Positions 1-8,820 of a stretch of DNA of 64,000 nt are shown piece after piece. Each line of letters starts with the position of its first letter. Position 1 is the stretch's first letter. Source of the DNA: Azolla caroliniana (taxonomy: Eukaryota; Polypodiophyta). The position numbers and the translations under genes were made by a program. The notes beneath the pieces were generated by a model. It did not search any database. It was not told the origin of the DNA and worked only from the letters and a program-made list of their open reading frames with translations. The stretch covers positions 11,408,001 through 11,472,000 of the forward strand of contig JBHGNT010000009.1 of NCBI GenBank assembly GCA_043228905.1, in the 5' to 3' direction.

Positions 1-345
1 AACTTGGCACACTTGAGGATTTTCGGCAGCATTACGTATGTGCATGTGCCGAAGGAGAAATGGAGGAAGATGGACGCCAAAGCCAAGAAATATATCTTTG
101 TCAGCTATTCAGACGAGCAAAAGGGGTATAAGTGATATAACCCCTGAACGAAGGAAGTTCGCGTAAGACGAGATGTCGCGTTCGACGAGTCCGCTTCGTG
201 GTACTTGCCTTCACCTCCAATACCTCAAGACTCCATTCTGAATTCTGAAGAAGAGATCAATGAGGCTGAGATACCTCTGCATGATGATGATATCGGAGTC
301 TAACAGAGAATCCGATCTCATTTCAGCTAAGTGGGACGAATGAGG
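1..345 (+). pseudogene. copia integrase C-terminal fragment
   Basis: Frame 1 from base 1 encodes the conserved copia post-integrase region, with motifs of the type LRIFGSITYVHVPKEK and KYIFVSYSDEQKGYK. A TGA at 133-135 interrupts it where a sense codon is expected, and the frame continues recognisably (YNP...). The catalytic part of integrase lies left of the window. In the same family, this region is normally followed by an acidic linker and then reverse transcriptase, which is the order seen here. Confidence 0.75.
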
Positions 346-665
346 AGTTGGGCCGAAATAGCCAACCAAATGAAGAGCCGGTGAGTAGTGGAGACTCGGC
401 CATGTTGTTCCCGCGTATAGAACCAAGGGGACGGTTTATGCGTAAAGAAAAAGGGAAGAAGAAAATGTCGAACTATGATTTCGGTAGTGTCGAGTCAGAT
501 CGAAGAGAATCTGACTTCGGGCCAATTGAGAAGGAACCTCCACAGAAGGGGTTGAAATCGACCGAAAAGGTCGTGAAATCGGGTAATCACGAATTACGCC
601 GATCTAACCGCCTAAAGAACCCTGTAAAGAGGTACATGGCACACCATTACGTGTACATGACATGA

Positions 666-1410
666 GTGGCGGAAGTGCGTGAGCCGGAGAGCTACGTAGA
701 AGCGGTGAAAGACGCCAATTGGCGTGCCGCGATGGAGGAAGAGATGCGCCCTTTAACGGACAATGAGACTTGGGACCTGGTTGACGTACCAAAAGGTGTA
801 AAGCCGATCGGATGTAGATGGGTGTATAAGGTGAAATACAACACCGATAGCTCCATCAACCGATATAAGGCCCGTTTGGTTGCGAAAGGCTATGCACAGA
901 AGCACGACGTAGACTACGACGAGACCTTTGCACCAGTCGTAAAGATGACTACCGTGCGAGTTCTACTAGCCGTAGTTGTGGCAAAGGGGTGGCATCTACA
1001 TCAGATGGATATAAAGAATGCGTTCTTGGAAGTTGATCTTGAGCAACAGGTGTACATGGTACAACCCCCCGGATTTCTATCCGAACAGAACACTTTGGCG
1101 GTCTACTAATTGAAGAAGGAGTTATATGGCCTCAAGCAAGCCCCGCGAACTTGGAACGCGAAGAATATGCAACAGGTGCGTAGAATGGGGTTTACGACGT
1201 CCAAATCAGACTCATCGTTATTCGTTTGGGAAGGTCGACATGGACCAGTTTGTCTTTTACTTTATGTTGATGATTTAGTCATCGTCGGTGCCGACCTAGA
1301 AGAAATATGCCGTATAAAGTCTCAGCTTGCAGCATCGTTCGAAATGAAGGATTTTGGCGATCTTCATTACTTCCTTGGGATTGAAGTGATCTGTTCCCCT
1401 GAAGGCATAT
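666..1410 (+). pseudogene. copia reverse transcriptase, N-terminal and palm part
   Basis: The reading frame shows the copia RT start ([20 protein letters not shown]), the [13 protein letters not shown] and [11 protein letters not shown] motifs, QMDIKNAFL, and ELYGLKQAP. The catalytic LLLYVDDLVIVGAD motif is at about 1255-1296 with YVDD intact. TAA at 1107-1109 breaks the frame just before the YGLKQAP block, so no full product is possible. The RT reaches HYFLGIEV and EGIL before it is cut at 1410 by a 456-bp insertion; the same frame resumes at 1867. Confidence 0.85.
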
Positions 1411-1866
1411 TATTAGAGACATGTACTAAAGTAAGCATTAGATAAGGATAGATCTAGGTAGATAGAAAGAAAGGAGAGAGAGAAAGAAGGGTGCCGATCC
1501 ACCTGACCACCCCTGAGCGAAGGGATCGAGACGGACTCGAGCCTCGATCTGCGTCCCATACCACCGCCGTGGCGTCGAGTCATACCTGGTGTTGGCGCGC
1601 TCGCTACAAGAGTTGACCTACCACAAGACAGAGTCTCGACGTAGTCAACAAGATAATCAAATGAGGGTAGCTAGGCCTCTATTTATAGCGATACCCAAGG
1701 CCCCCAGCCATGTTCACACTTGGCCTAATGGGTTGTCTCAATCCCGAGGATTTAAAAGTAATCCTCCCCTTCTTTACACTCTCATTTAACCCTCGCACTT
1801 ATCCACGTGTATAGAATACTACGGTAAATTCTCACCACGAGATATTATATGGTCATGCCCGTAACA
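1411..1866 (-). mobile_element. solo LTR inserted in copia RT (TSD CATAT)
   Basis: The 456-bp block interrupts the RT reading frame. It is flanked by direct repeats CATAT at 1406-1410 and 1867-1871. Read on the minus strand it starts TGTTAC and ends near CTCTAATA, close to the usual TGTTAx...TAACA LTR termini with one end mutated. The minus strand also carries a good TATA box (CTATAAATA, complement of 1680-1688). Removing the block and one repeat rejoins RT as ...EGI-L-IS-Q..., the sequence expected for this region. No coding capacity is evident inside. Confidence 0.8.
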
Positions 1867-2449
1867 CATATTGATCAGTCAGTGTCATTACACGTTGAAT
1901 ATACTCTTCGAGTTCAGGATGGCAGATTGTAAGCCCATCTCGACCCCTCTAGATAGAAACGTAAAGCTTCATCGAGATTCGGGAAAGGCGTGCGACCCAA
2001 CATGGTTTTAACAGATTGTCGGAAGCCTCATCTACTTGACGATCACTCGGACGGACCTTAGCTATCCGGTCGGAATGATCAGTCAATTTAAGTTGGGAAG
2101 TGCGGCGATTGCATGGAGCAGTAAGAAGCAGCCAACAGTAGCACTGTCGAGCACAGAGGCCAAATATCGAGGGGCGACTATCGCTACGTGCGAAGTCATT
2201 TGGCTGAAACGGCTATTACGGGATCTACACGTAGAGGTGTCCGATCCAACAACGATCTACTGCAACAACCTCAATAGCATCCACCTTGCGAAGAACCCTA
2301 TGTTCCACGCCAGGACCAAGCAAATTGAGGTGCATTATCATTTCATCTGCGAGCTTGTCCTTTTTGGTGAAGTCGAATTGGCGTATGTTCTGACGGGTCG
2401 ACAGGTTGCCAACATCTTCACCAAGCCCCTTGATCTCAACAAGTTATGA
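1867..2449 (+). pseudogene. copia RT C-terminus and RNase H
   Basis: After the solo LTR the frame resumes with the copia connection region (FRMADCKPISTPLDRNVKLH), has a TAA at about 2009-2011, and runs through SLIYLTITRTDLSYPVG. It then jumps directly into RNase H (AIAWSSKKQPTVALSSTEAKY, NSIHLAKNPMFHARTKQIE, ANIFTKPLDLNKL). The roughly 60-70 residues usually found between these blocks, including the first catalytic Asp of RNase H, are missing, so this is an internal deletion. Stop at 2447-2449. Confidence 0.8.
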
Positions 2450-2492
2450 CATTTCTCGATTGAGCTGGGTTTGCATCACCTCGACACGCCAA

Positions 2493-3032
2493 ACTTGAGG
2501 GGGAGATAGGAACAAGAACAGGTGCGTGTAAGGAGCGGAAGTGACTGCTATGCCGAAACGGATGAAATTCGATTTCGGGCCTGTTGAAGAAGCCGAAGAA
2601 GAAGGCAACAAGGGCCGTAATCACAAGAAAGAGCTGAAGACAGCCAGACAAAGTACAACCAAGAAGGGTATAAAGGCCAAGACCAAGACATGGTCTGATG
2701 TTGTCAAGGGCCTAAAGACAGAAGACGAATTGGAGACAACCAATTCGAGTGAAAGTGGAATTGAATCAGAAGAGACCGATTTAATCGAAATGTTAGATTT
2801 GGATATTATGAATCGACTGAGGGACAAGTGGAGGAAAGGGCAGCGAAAAAGGTGTCAACATCGCGACATCAAGGGAGCTGAGAAGGGCTGCATGAGTAGA
2901 CAAGCCGACCGGAAGGGTCGAAGCGCACGGAATCGAATGGATCGAGGAACGCGAGCGAGGCATGAAGCCAGGAGAGGCCACAGCGAAGATCCGGAAAAGC
3001 AGAAGGAACCTCGAGTTGAGCTTGAGGGGGAG
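2493..3032 (+). other. 3' tail of copia H with two purine tracts
   Basis: The RNase H tail is followed by AACTTGAGGGGGAGA, which looks like a polypurine tract. The LTR does not start there. A 500-base, purine-rich, weakly open stretch follows, encoding a charged Lys/Glu/Arg-rich sequence, and ends in a second tract TTGAGGGGGAG immediately before TGTTGAGA (3033). Copia element B in this window has the same arrangement (about 40240-40358), which argues that the tail belongs to the element family and is not a host gene. Confidence 0.55.
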
Positions 3033-3063
3033 TGTTGAGAGACAAGCTCAACATTGGGTGCGT
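3033..3063 (+). mobile_element. start of 3' LTR of copia H, truncated
   Basis: TGTTGAGAGACAAGCTCAAC follows the polypurine tract directly. Only about 31 bases remain before a different LTR-like start, TGTCGTGAGAATC (3064). Confidence 0.5.
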
Positions 3064-3896
3064 TGTCGTGAGAATCTGTCACTATGTGCGGATCGCGATG
3101 CGGAACCGCCGGGGTTCTGGACTAGAAGGAATTAGTACGCACATGCACAACACAAGCAAGATTCACATATAAGACAAATAGATGAGAGGAAACATTTGTT
3201 TATTGCAAAAGAAATCGATTCTTTATAAACTTAGAATCATGTTACAATGGATTGGATATGAATATAAAAGATCATTCTTAAAAAAGAAAGGAGCCAACAA
3301 CCATGTAAGGAGTGGTCCGATATGAATAAGAGAGATTATTCTTGAAAGGAAGGAGCCAACCACCATGTAAGGAGTGGTCCGATATCAATATGAGAGAGAT
3401 TTCTTCCCCAAGCAATGGGAGAGAGAAGAAGAAGGGAAAAAAACAATAGAGGGAAAAAATGGAACATATATCGAGCTCTTTGTTGATCCTCCTCCCCAAT
3501 ATTACTTTGCATGTCCACTTTTAGTTGCATGGCCTCTACTTTTAGTTGCATGCTTCCATTTTTAGTTGAATGCCTTTTACTTTTAGTTGAACATATATCG
3601 AGCTCTTTGTTGATCCTCCTCCCCAATGTTACTTTGCATGTCCACTTTTAGTTGCATGGCCTCTACTTTTAGTTGCATGGCCTTGGCTTTTAGTTGCATG
3701 TGACCATCTGTATAATTCGGCCAAATGACCCAGTCATCCATAAAGTTTAGCCCGTGCGCAATCCGTATGTGCATCGCAACCAAAGTAGACACGTCCGTGC
3801 ACAAAAGTCCTGACCGCGCAGTGTACGCATCCACGCACGCGTGCAACGTAAAACCGTACACAAAATATGGCCGTAGTGGTGTTTAAACCGAAAGGC
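3064..3896. repeat. LTR-derived non-coding block with short tandem repeats
   Basis: It begins TGTCGTGAGAATCTGTCAC, resembling the start of the probable solo LTR at 53216. Two local duplications are visible: a 62-bp period (copies from 3291 and 3353, core GAGCCAACxACCATG) and a 127-bp period (copies from 3464 and 3591, both starting ACATATATCGAGCTC). The sentence-like unit ACTTTTAGTTGCATG recurs several times at 3517-3700, and its reverse complement occurs at about 53960-54005. No gene is seen. Confidence 0.5.
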
Positions 3897-4211
3897 TGTT
3901 AGAACGTTATTCCTCGTAAGGAATAGTTTTGGCAGTTAGTGTAGAAGGCTCATTTATGAGTGGTCAAATACTGTCAATACTTGTGTCAGCCCAATAGTCG
4001 GGGCTTGTATAAAAGGTGCTCACTGAGCACGAAGTAGATACATAGAGAACATATAGAGAATTGTTTTGAATATAGTTATGGTTTCTACTCTCTCTCTCTC
4101 TCTCTCCCCCTCTCTTTCTTTGTGATTTTTGCATTTTACTGAACTGTTGTACTACCGAACTGTGTACTCTGTGTTCTTACGCATACACTTCCGCACACGT
4201 ATTCTTTTACA
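3897..4211 (+). mobile_element. 315-bp LTR abutting a broken gypsy element
   Basis: It starts TGTTAGAACG and ends CTTTTACA, with a TATA box TATAAAAGG at about 4008-4016 and a CT run at 4088-4120. It abuts the minus-strand gypsy RNase H remnant exactly where that homology stops (4212). I could not find a matching target-site duplication (AAGGC left, GGAAG right), so a solo LTR or an LTR at a rearranged junction are both possible. Confidence 0.5.
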
Positions 4212-4850
4212 GGAAGGTTGACCATCATGCTTGCCTCTGGTTCAAAATGAGTAATGGTGAAGTAGACAAGGTTCTTGTGATCAGTCACCACCTGGACACA
4301 ATGTTGGGCGCTCACCAAGTAAGGACACCATTCTTCAAAGGCGGCAATAATGGCGAAGAGTTCTTTGTCATAAACTAGGTAGTTGATCTCAGAGGGTGTG
4401 AACTTCCGAGAATAAAAGGCAACAGGATGAAGGATCCCATTGTTATCTGATTGAGAGAGAATGGCACCGATGGCGAAGTCAGAGGCATCTGTTTCGATCG
4501 TAAATGGTTTGGTCAGATCTGAGTGTAGAAGTACTGGAGCCGAGGCAAAAGCTTTCTTTAGTGTCTCGAATGCCAATTGGGTTGTAGGAGTCCAACAAAA
4601 AGGAGAATCCTTCTGAGTGAGTGATATAAGGGGTTGCGCCAATGTAGAGAATCCTTTAGTGAATCAACGATAGAAGTTGGGAAAACCCAAAAACGATTGC
4701 ACATCCTTGACCCTGGTGGGAACTTCCCACTCTTGAACTGTTGCGACTTTCTTCTTGTCCATAGTGAGACCATCAGATGAAATAACATACTTGAGGAATT
4801 CAATTGAGGTTTAATCAAACTCACACTTCTTAGGTTTTGCATAAAGTCCA
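4212..4850 (-). pseudogene. gypsy RNase H and RT C-terminus
   Basis: Minus-strand frames show the RT thumb/connection (AQPLISLTQKDSPFCWTP) and RNase H (TIETDASDFAIGAILSQ, YDKELFAIIAAFEEW, VVTDHKNLVYFT). Frame changes occur at about 4640 and again near 4245, where the expected TLNRRQAR block is scrambled by an indel. Homology ends at 4212 against the 315-bp LTR. RNase H catalytic Asp/Glu positions are partly visible (ETDAS, KEL), but the domain is not complete. Confidence 0.75.
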
Positions 4851-5480
4851 TGTTCCCGAAGTTTGGACAGGATAAGTCGGATGTGCTTGGTGTGCTCTAT
4901 GTAGTCCTATGAGAAGATAAGTATGTCGTTGAGATAGATGACCACAAATTGGTCCAGATATTCTCGGAAGATATCATTCATCATATGTTGAAAAATTGCA
5001 GGAGCGTTTATGAGACCAAATGGCATTACCGTGTATTCAAAATGCTCGTACCTGGTTCGAAATGTCGTTTTCCACTCATCTCTAGGCTTGATACGCACCG
5101 AGTTGTAGGCACCTCTGGGATTAGAGGTAGTGGATAACGGTTTCCAATAGTGACTCGATTGAGCCGGCGATAGTCGATACATAAGCGTAACGTTCCATCT
5201 TTCTTTTGGACAAATAGGATAGGAGAGCCAGCTGGAGATTTTGAGTGACGAATGAATTCCTTTGTGAGATTCTCTTCAATGTATATTTTGAGGGCCTTGA
5301 GTTTAGGTTCAGATAACCCATAGATAGGGCCAAAAGGAGGCAAAACACCATCTTTCAAGTCAATTGGACAATCGTATGGGCGATGTCCAAGCAGACGATC
5401 AACATTTTTCTTCTCAAATACATCAAAGAAGTCATTGTATTTTGATGGAAAAGAGCTAGTACATAGGGCAATGTTTGGAG
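4851..5480 (-). pseudogene. gypsy reverse transcriptase with mutated active site (YLND)
   Basis: Minus-strand translation gives [47 protein letters not shown] and [11 protein letters not shown] frameshift follows, then [37 protein letters not shown] and [12 protein letters not shown]. The catalytic motif should be YLDD; here it reads YLND (about 4917-4930), removing one metal-binding Asp. With the frameshifts this RT cannot be active. Confidence 0.85.
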
Positions 5481-5489
5481 TGGACATGA

Positions 5490-5985
5490 CCACCATGTCC
5501 CTAGAATTAGAAATGGATGCAATCAACACTGTATCACTTACCCGAGCAAGAGTGGAAACTATTTCCGAGGCCAAAGTAGGAGTAACTATCAATGTTGTTT
5601 CTATTGGAGTAACCGTTGACACGGTACTCGCGGAAGAGGAAATGGGAGCGACCACTAACTTGGTCCTCACCGGAGCTGAAATGGGAGTTGCCTCCAAAAC
5701 ATGAGTGGGAGCAACCGTTGATGTGGTTCTCACTAGAGCAGAAACGGGAATTGGAGCGACCGCTAACGTGGTCCTCACCGGATCAGAAATGGGAGATGCC
5801 TCGGAAACATGAGTCGGACCAACCGTTGACACGGTAACCAGAGTAGAAATGGGAATTGGAGCAACCGTTGATGTGGTCCTCGCCAGAGTAGGCGTCCAAA
5901 CAAATGGCAGAGCATTGGCTCGAAGAAGAGTGGAAGCAATCGCTTGTGGGCGAGAATTCGAGGTGAAGTTGAGGGAGCGAGATCG
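5490..5985 (-). repeat. Thr/Val/Ala/Pro-rich degenerate repeat between gypsy protease and RT
   Basis: About 500 bases encode, on the minus strand, repeats of the type [13 protein letters not shown] and [13 protein letters not shown], with units of roughly 42-63 nt. Each unit contains a variant of GTGGTCCTCACC and GAAATGGGAATTGGAGC on the plus strand. Gypsy element E has a shorter, non-repetitive linker at the equivalent place (about 34540-34730). A related 48-bp repeat is found on the plus strand at 9593-9750. It looks like an expanded linker. Confidence 0.65.
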
Positions 5986-6381
5986 CTAATCCACGATTGG
6001 ATTGTGAGTCTCGAGCCATGAAAACCCCAAGATGATAGGATGTCGAAGTGATGTGATGAGGTTAAAAATGATTTCTTCCTGGTGGCCTCCTATGTGGAGA
6101 CTCAAGGGAATTGTTATATCTGTGATTGCACCAGAAGAGAGTGTTCGACCGTCGATCACTTCAATTGGAATCGGGATAGTTATTTTATTGCTTGGAATGT
6201 TGTGTGTCCGTGCAAACATGATATCAATAAAGCACGACATAGCCCCAGAATCCAACAAAGCTTTTGTCTTCAGAGTGGTAGAACCAAACTGAAGAATAAT
6301 CGGAAGCGTGAAGGTTGTTGTCGAGGCAGTTGGTTGATTGGGCCCTTGACACAATTGTCGACTCTTGTGGTCCAGATGCAC
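5986..6381 (-). pseudogene. gypsy aspartic protease domain
   Basis: The minus-strand frame encodes a retropepsin-like domain: TTLKTKALLDSGAMSCFID with the catalytic DSGA, then IEVIDGRTLSSGAITDITIP, and ITSLRHPIILGFSWLETHNP. It is typical of the gypsy gag-protease junction. The catalytic Asp is kept here, unlike in element E (NSGA). The surrounding frames are broken, so it is part of a dead element. Confidence 0.8.
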
Positions 6382-6439
6382 AACCCCTACTACAACTGGA
6401 CATTGGAGTTTTCCTGTTGACAGAAAATGTCAACCCCAT

Positions 6440-6749
6440 CCACACGATGGGGTGTTTGACGGGGTCCCTTTTTTGGACAAGAGCGATCAAATGGTCGGGG
6501 CCGCCACCATAGAGACATAAATTGTTGGCCCGTCGATGTTGTCGTTGTGCGTTTGTCAATGGTCGGTAGCGAACTCGATCGATCTTCATTGGGTCCACAC
6601 GATGGGGTGTTTGACGTGGTCCCTTTTTTGGACAAGAGCGATCAAATGGTCGGGGCCGCCACCATAGAGACATAAATTGTTGGCCCGTCGATGTTGTCGT
6701 TGCGCGTTTGTCAATGGTCGGTAGCGAACTTGATCGATCTCCATTGGGG
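6440..6749. repeat. 155-bp tandem duplication in gypsy gag-protease junction
   Basis: Copies at 6440-6594 and 6595-6749, both starting CCACACGATGGGGTG, differ at only a few bases. The unit is not a multiple of three. Confidence 0.9.
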
Positions 6750-6820
6750 AGCTAGAATCTATGGCGGGAGTTGAAGATGAAGTGGAGGATGACATGGGAA
6801 TCAAGGCCGTCGACCACGGT
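6440..6820 (-). pseudogene. gypsy gag C-terminal zinc-knuckle region, tandemly duplicated
   Basis: The minus strand encodes SSPMEIDQVRYRPLTNAQRQ followed by NNLCLYGGGPDHLIAL, a decayed CCHC knuckle in which at least two of the expected cysteines are lost. A 155-bp stretch is present twice in tandem: 6440-6594 and 6595-6749. The period is not a multiple of three, so the second copy shifts the frame. Confidence 0.75.
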
Positions 6821-6823
6821 AGG

Positions 6824-7273
6824 TGTCATGATATGGTAAGACTCAAACCCATGACCTTATGATATATGGGTTGAGCTCTTGACCATTATACCATCTATTG
6901 TAATACATAGGATATTATTTTCATTTAAGTTTTATTATAGGAAATTAATGTATATTCCAGATTTCTTTGGAACATTCTAGAAGCTTCAGAATTACTCTTG
7001 AGAACACTATAAAAGAGGGCACTAGGCATTATGTTGAACCAAATTGGTTCAACGCCAGTCTTAAGCCTCATACCCATCTTGTACTTACCCTTCCTATAAT
7101 ATATCATCTGTTATCATCATCTCTCTCTCTCTCATCCTCACTATCTCTCTCTCTCTCCCCCCTCTTCTCTTTTCTCTCTCTCGGGAGTCTTACGCAGTCC
7201 CGTCCTCTTAGTACTAATAGTACTTCCCTTCTCTAGTACTAATTCTCTCTCTGTTTTAGTACTATTCCTAACA
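6824..7273 (+). mobile_element. solo LTR inserted in gypsy F gag (TSD GTAGG)
   Basis: The 450-bp block starts TGTCATGATATGG and ends CCTAACA, flanked by GTAGG at 6819-6823 and 7274-7278. It has a TATA box (ACTATAAAAGAGG, about 7007-7019), a TC run (7122-7180) and block similarity to gypsy E LTRs (GAACATTCTAGAAGCTTC and the TTGAACC...GGTTCAA hairpin). It lies between the gag core and the zinc-knuckle region of element F, in the opposite orientation. No internal region is left, so it is a solo LTR. Confidence 0.85.
6830..6900 (-). other. tRNA-like box pair in LTR head
   Basis: The minus strand has an A-box-like TATAATGGTCAAGAGC and, 36 bases from its GG, a B-box-like GGGTTTGAGTC. The spacing is that of a tRNA gene, but the T stem does not pair well. 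Similar pairs sit at the same place in three other LTRs. I do not call it a tRNA gene. Confidence 0.35.
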
Positions 7274-8184
7274 GTAGGTGACTTCGTGTAGCAGTTGGCC
7301 AAGGTGGATGGATCCGGTGAGGACGTTCCTCTTGCCGAAACTCAAAGAGACGGTTATCACACTGCACAGCTTGGGAAATAGCCTCATTCAAAGATGTGGG
7401 ATCAGGAAAATTAAGCAAAATATTTTTTATCTCACCTCGTAATCCTCGACGAAATTGATCGAGGAGGGCCTGTCCTTCCCATTCGACATCGCACGCAAGC
7501 TGACGAAATTCAGATGCATAGATTGATGCCACACATTCTCCTTGTTGTAGTGCATATAATTTGTTGAGTGCAACTCGTCGTTTGTCGGTCTCCCCGAAAG
7601 TTGCTTTGAATTCGGTAAGAAATGCATGGAAGTCGTAATCCTCGACGGAATTGATCGAGGAGGGCCTGTCCATCCCATTCGACATCGCACGCAAGCTGAC
7701 GAATTTCAGATGCATAGATTGATGCCACACGTTCTCCTTGTTGTAGTGCATATAATTTGTTGAGTGCAACTCGTCGTTTGTCGGTCTCCCCGAAAGTTGC
7801 TTTGAATTCGGTAAGAAATGCATGGAAGTCGGTCAAGAGGGGCGAAGAGGTCTCCACCAGAGGGGCAAACCAAGCTTGGGCTTGTCCTGTCAGCAATATG
7901 CCGATGAGCCTGACTCGTCGATAGTCATCAGAATAGCGTCGGGGCTGAAGGCGAATAATAAGGCGGATCTTGTTGATGAAGCCTCTTAACTGTGACCTTG
8001 TTCCATCGAATTTATCTGGCAAGCTAACATTGGGTTCTGTCGTAGAAGGGTCAATAATCGGGTGAGGTATGACAGTTGTGGCTGCCTGAAGTTCTTGGAT
8101 GGAGTTTCGCAAGTTGGCATTCTCATGTTGGAGTTGTTCCAAGACCGCCAAAATTTGCTTAAGGTTACTAGATGATTCTGACAT
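7274..8184 (-). pseudogene. gypsy gag (retrotransposon gag domain)
   Basis: The start codon is the complement of 8182-8184 (MSESSSNLKQILAVLEQLQ). A coiled, Asn/Leu/Gln-rich N-terminus is followed by the gag domain: SLPDKFDGTRSQLRGFINKI, LLTGQAQAWFAPLVE, FLTEFKATFGETDK and ALNKLYALQQGE. A 196-bp tandem duplication (7439-7634 and 7635-7830) repeats the end of this domain and shifts the frame, because 196 is not divisible by three. The C-terminal part (LLDQFRRGLRGEIKNILLNF) therefore appears in two frames. Confidence 0.8.
7439..7830. repeat. 196-bp tandem duplication in gypsy gag
   Basis: Copy 1 is 7439-7634 and copy 2 is 7635-7830. They are nearly identical; a few single-base differences are visible. 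Both start GTAATCCTCGACG and end GCATGGAAGTC. The unit is not a multiple of three. Confidence 0.9.
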
Positions 8185-8228
8185 GATAGTGTATTGAGAA
8201 TGAAGAAAAAGAATGAAGGAAATCAATA

Positions 8229-8500
8229 TGTCACGGATGAACAATTGGAAGATAAAGAGATGGGGAAGTTGATGACAATGAGTAAGAATATCTATTGTAT
8301 GACTGATGTTGATTTCCTTGATGTTAACAAGGGAGATCAACCCTTTTTATACATGTGGTGAAGCATGATAAGCATGCTCATGCCAATTCTTACATACTAT
8401 AATATCAAGCATACTAATTCTTGCATGGCAAGTCTTATATACCCAGTCTTACATACTCAGTCTTATATACCTCTCTTTATACAAAGGTTTAAAATCTAAA
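8229..8500 (-). mobile_element. 5' LTR remnant of gypsy F
   Basis: Read on the minus strand, the sequence ends ...CCGTGACA at 8229, matching the GTGACA end of gypsy E LTRs, and is followed after 44 bases by the gag start. A minus-strand TATA box (TATAAAAAGG) lies at about 8342-8351. Its far end cannot be fixed. Confidence 0.5.
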
Positions 8501-8670
8501 GTTTGTCTAGGAGAAATATATATATACAAGAACCTAAGGCTAAAATTCAAGTCAATGTTTATGACAGCACATCCTTAACCTTATTTTTCAATCTTTCTTC
8601 ATATGCTTTACGAGGAGCATTTTGTTATGAGATAGTACGATATTCATTCACAAAGCATTGTGTACCTTTG

Positions 8671-8820
8671 AGGTATACCTTTGAGATATTCAATCTTGGA
8701 ACTTGTATAAATACTTGTAACCTCCTTCAAGGTCCCTTTCAAGGGATTCAACGCCAGTCGTTGACACATCAATCTAGTATTCTTGTAATCTAGTAATTTG
8801 CAGTTGGTGTGTCCATGACA
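8671..8820 (+). mobile_element. gypsy LTR 3' fragment
   Basis: These 150 bases match the last 140 bases of the LTR at 10339-10696, including a TATA box (GTATAAATAC) and the end GTCCATGACA. Same orientation in both places. It adjoins the element F LTR remnant. Confidence 0.65.

Larger units (their letters stand above)
1..3032 (+). mobile_element. Ty1/copia retrotransposon H, internal region, left end outside window
   Basis: Copia-order pol remnants run left to right: integrase C-terminal region (1-135), a charged linker (about 348-640), reverse transcriptase (666-1410 and on from 1867) and RNase H (to 2449). A first purine-rich stretch lies at 2493-2505, then a 3' non-coding tail, then a second purine tract (about 3022-3032) abutting TGTTGAGA, which reads as a 3' LTR start. 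The element is dead: in-frame stops, a solo LTR inserted in RT (1411-1866), and a deletion between RT and RNase H. The linker/tail repeats an acidic motif family (DFGPV/I-E) at 480-525 and 2570-2590. Confidence 0.85.
4212..8500 (-). mobile_element. degenerate Ty3/gypsy element F
   Basis: On the minus strand, from right to left: LTR remnant (8229 upward), leader, gag (8184 down), CCHC region, aspartic protease, a repeat-expanded linker, reverse transcriptase and RNase H. Integrase is absent because the element is cut at 4212. It carries two tandem duplications that shift the frame (7439-7830 and 6440-6749), a solo LTR (6824-7273), and a mutated RT active site. Gag and pol are most like gypsy element E in this window, a chromodomain-bearing chromovirus. 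Confidence 0.85.

Noticed and set aside
2541-3038. Open frame of 165 Lys/Glu/Arg-rich residues as a host gene
   Set aside because: It lies between a copia RNase H and the LTR start, shares DFGPV with the element linker, and has no intron or domain; treated as element tail.
3892-4216. Target-site duplication for the LTR at 3897-4211
   Set aside because: Flanks AAGGC and GGAAG do not match, so I call only an LTR, not a clean solo insertion.
5435-5837. Plus-strand frames in the gypsy F linker
   Set aside because: They are shadows of the repeat; the minus strand matches gypsy pol on both sides.
6830-6900. A true tRNA gene on the minus strand
   Set aside because: A- and B-box-like motifs are present but acceptor and T stems do not pair; it lies inside an LTR.
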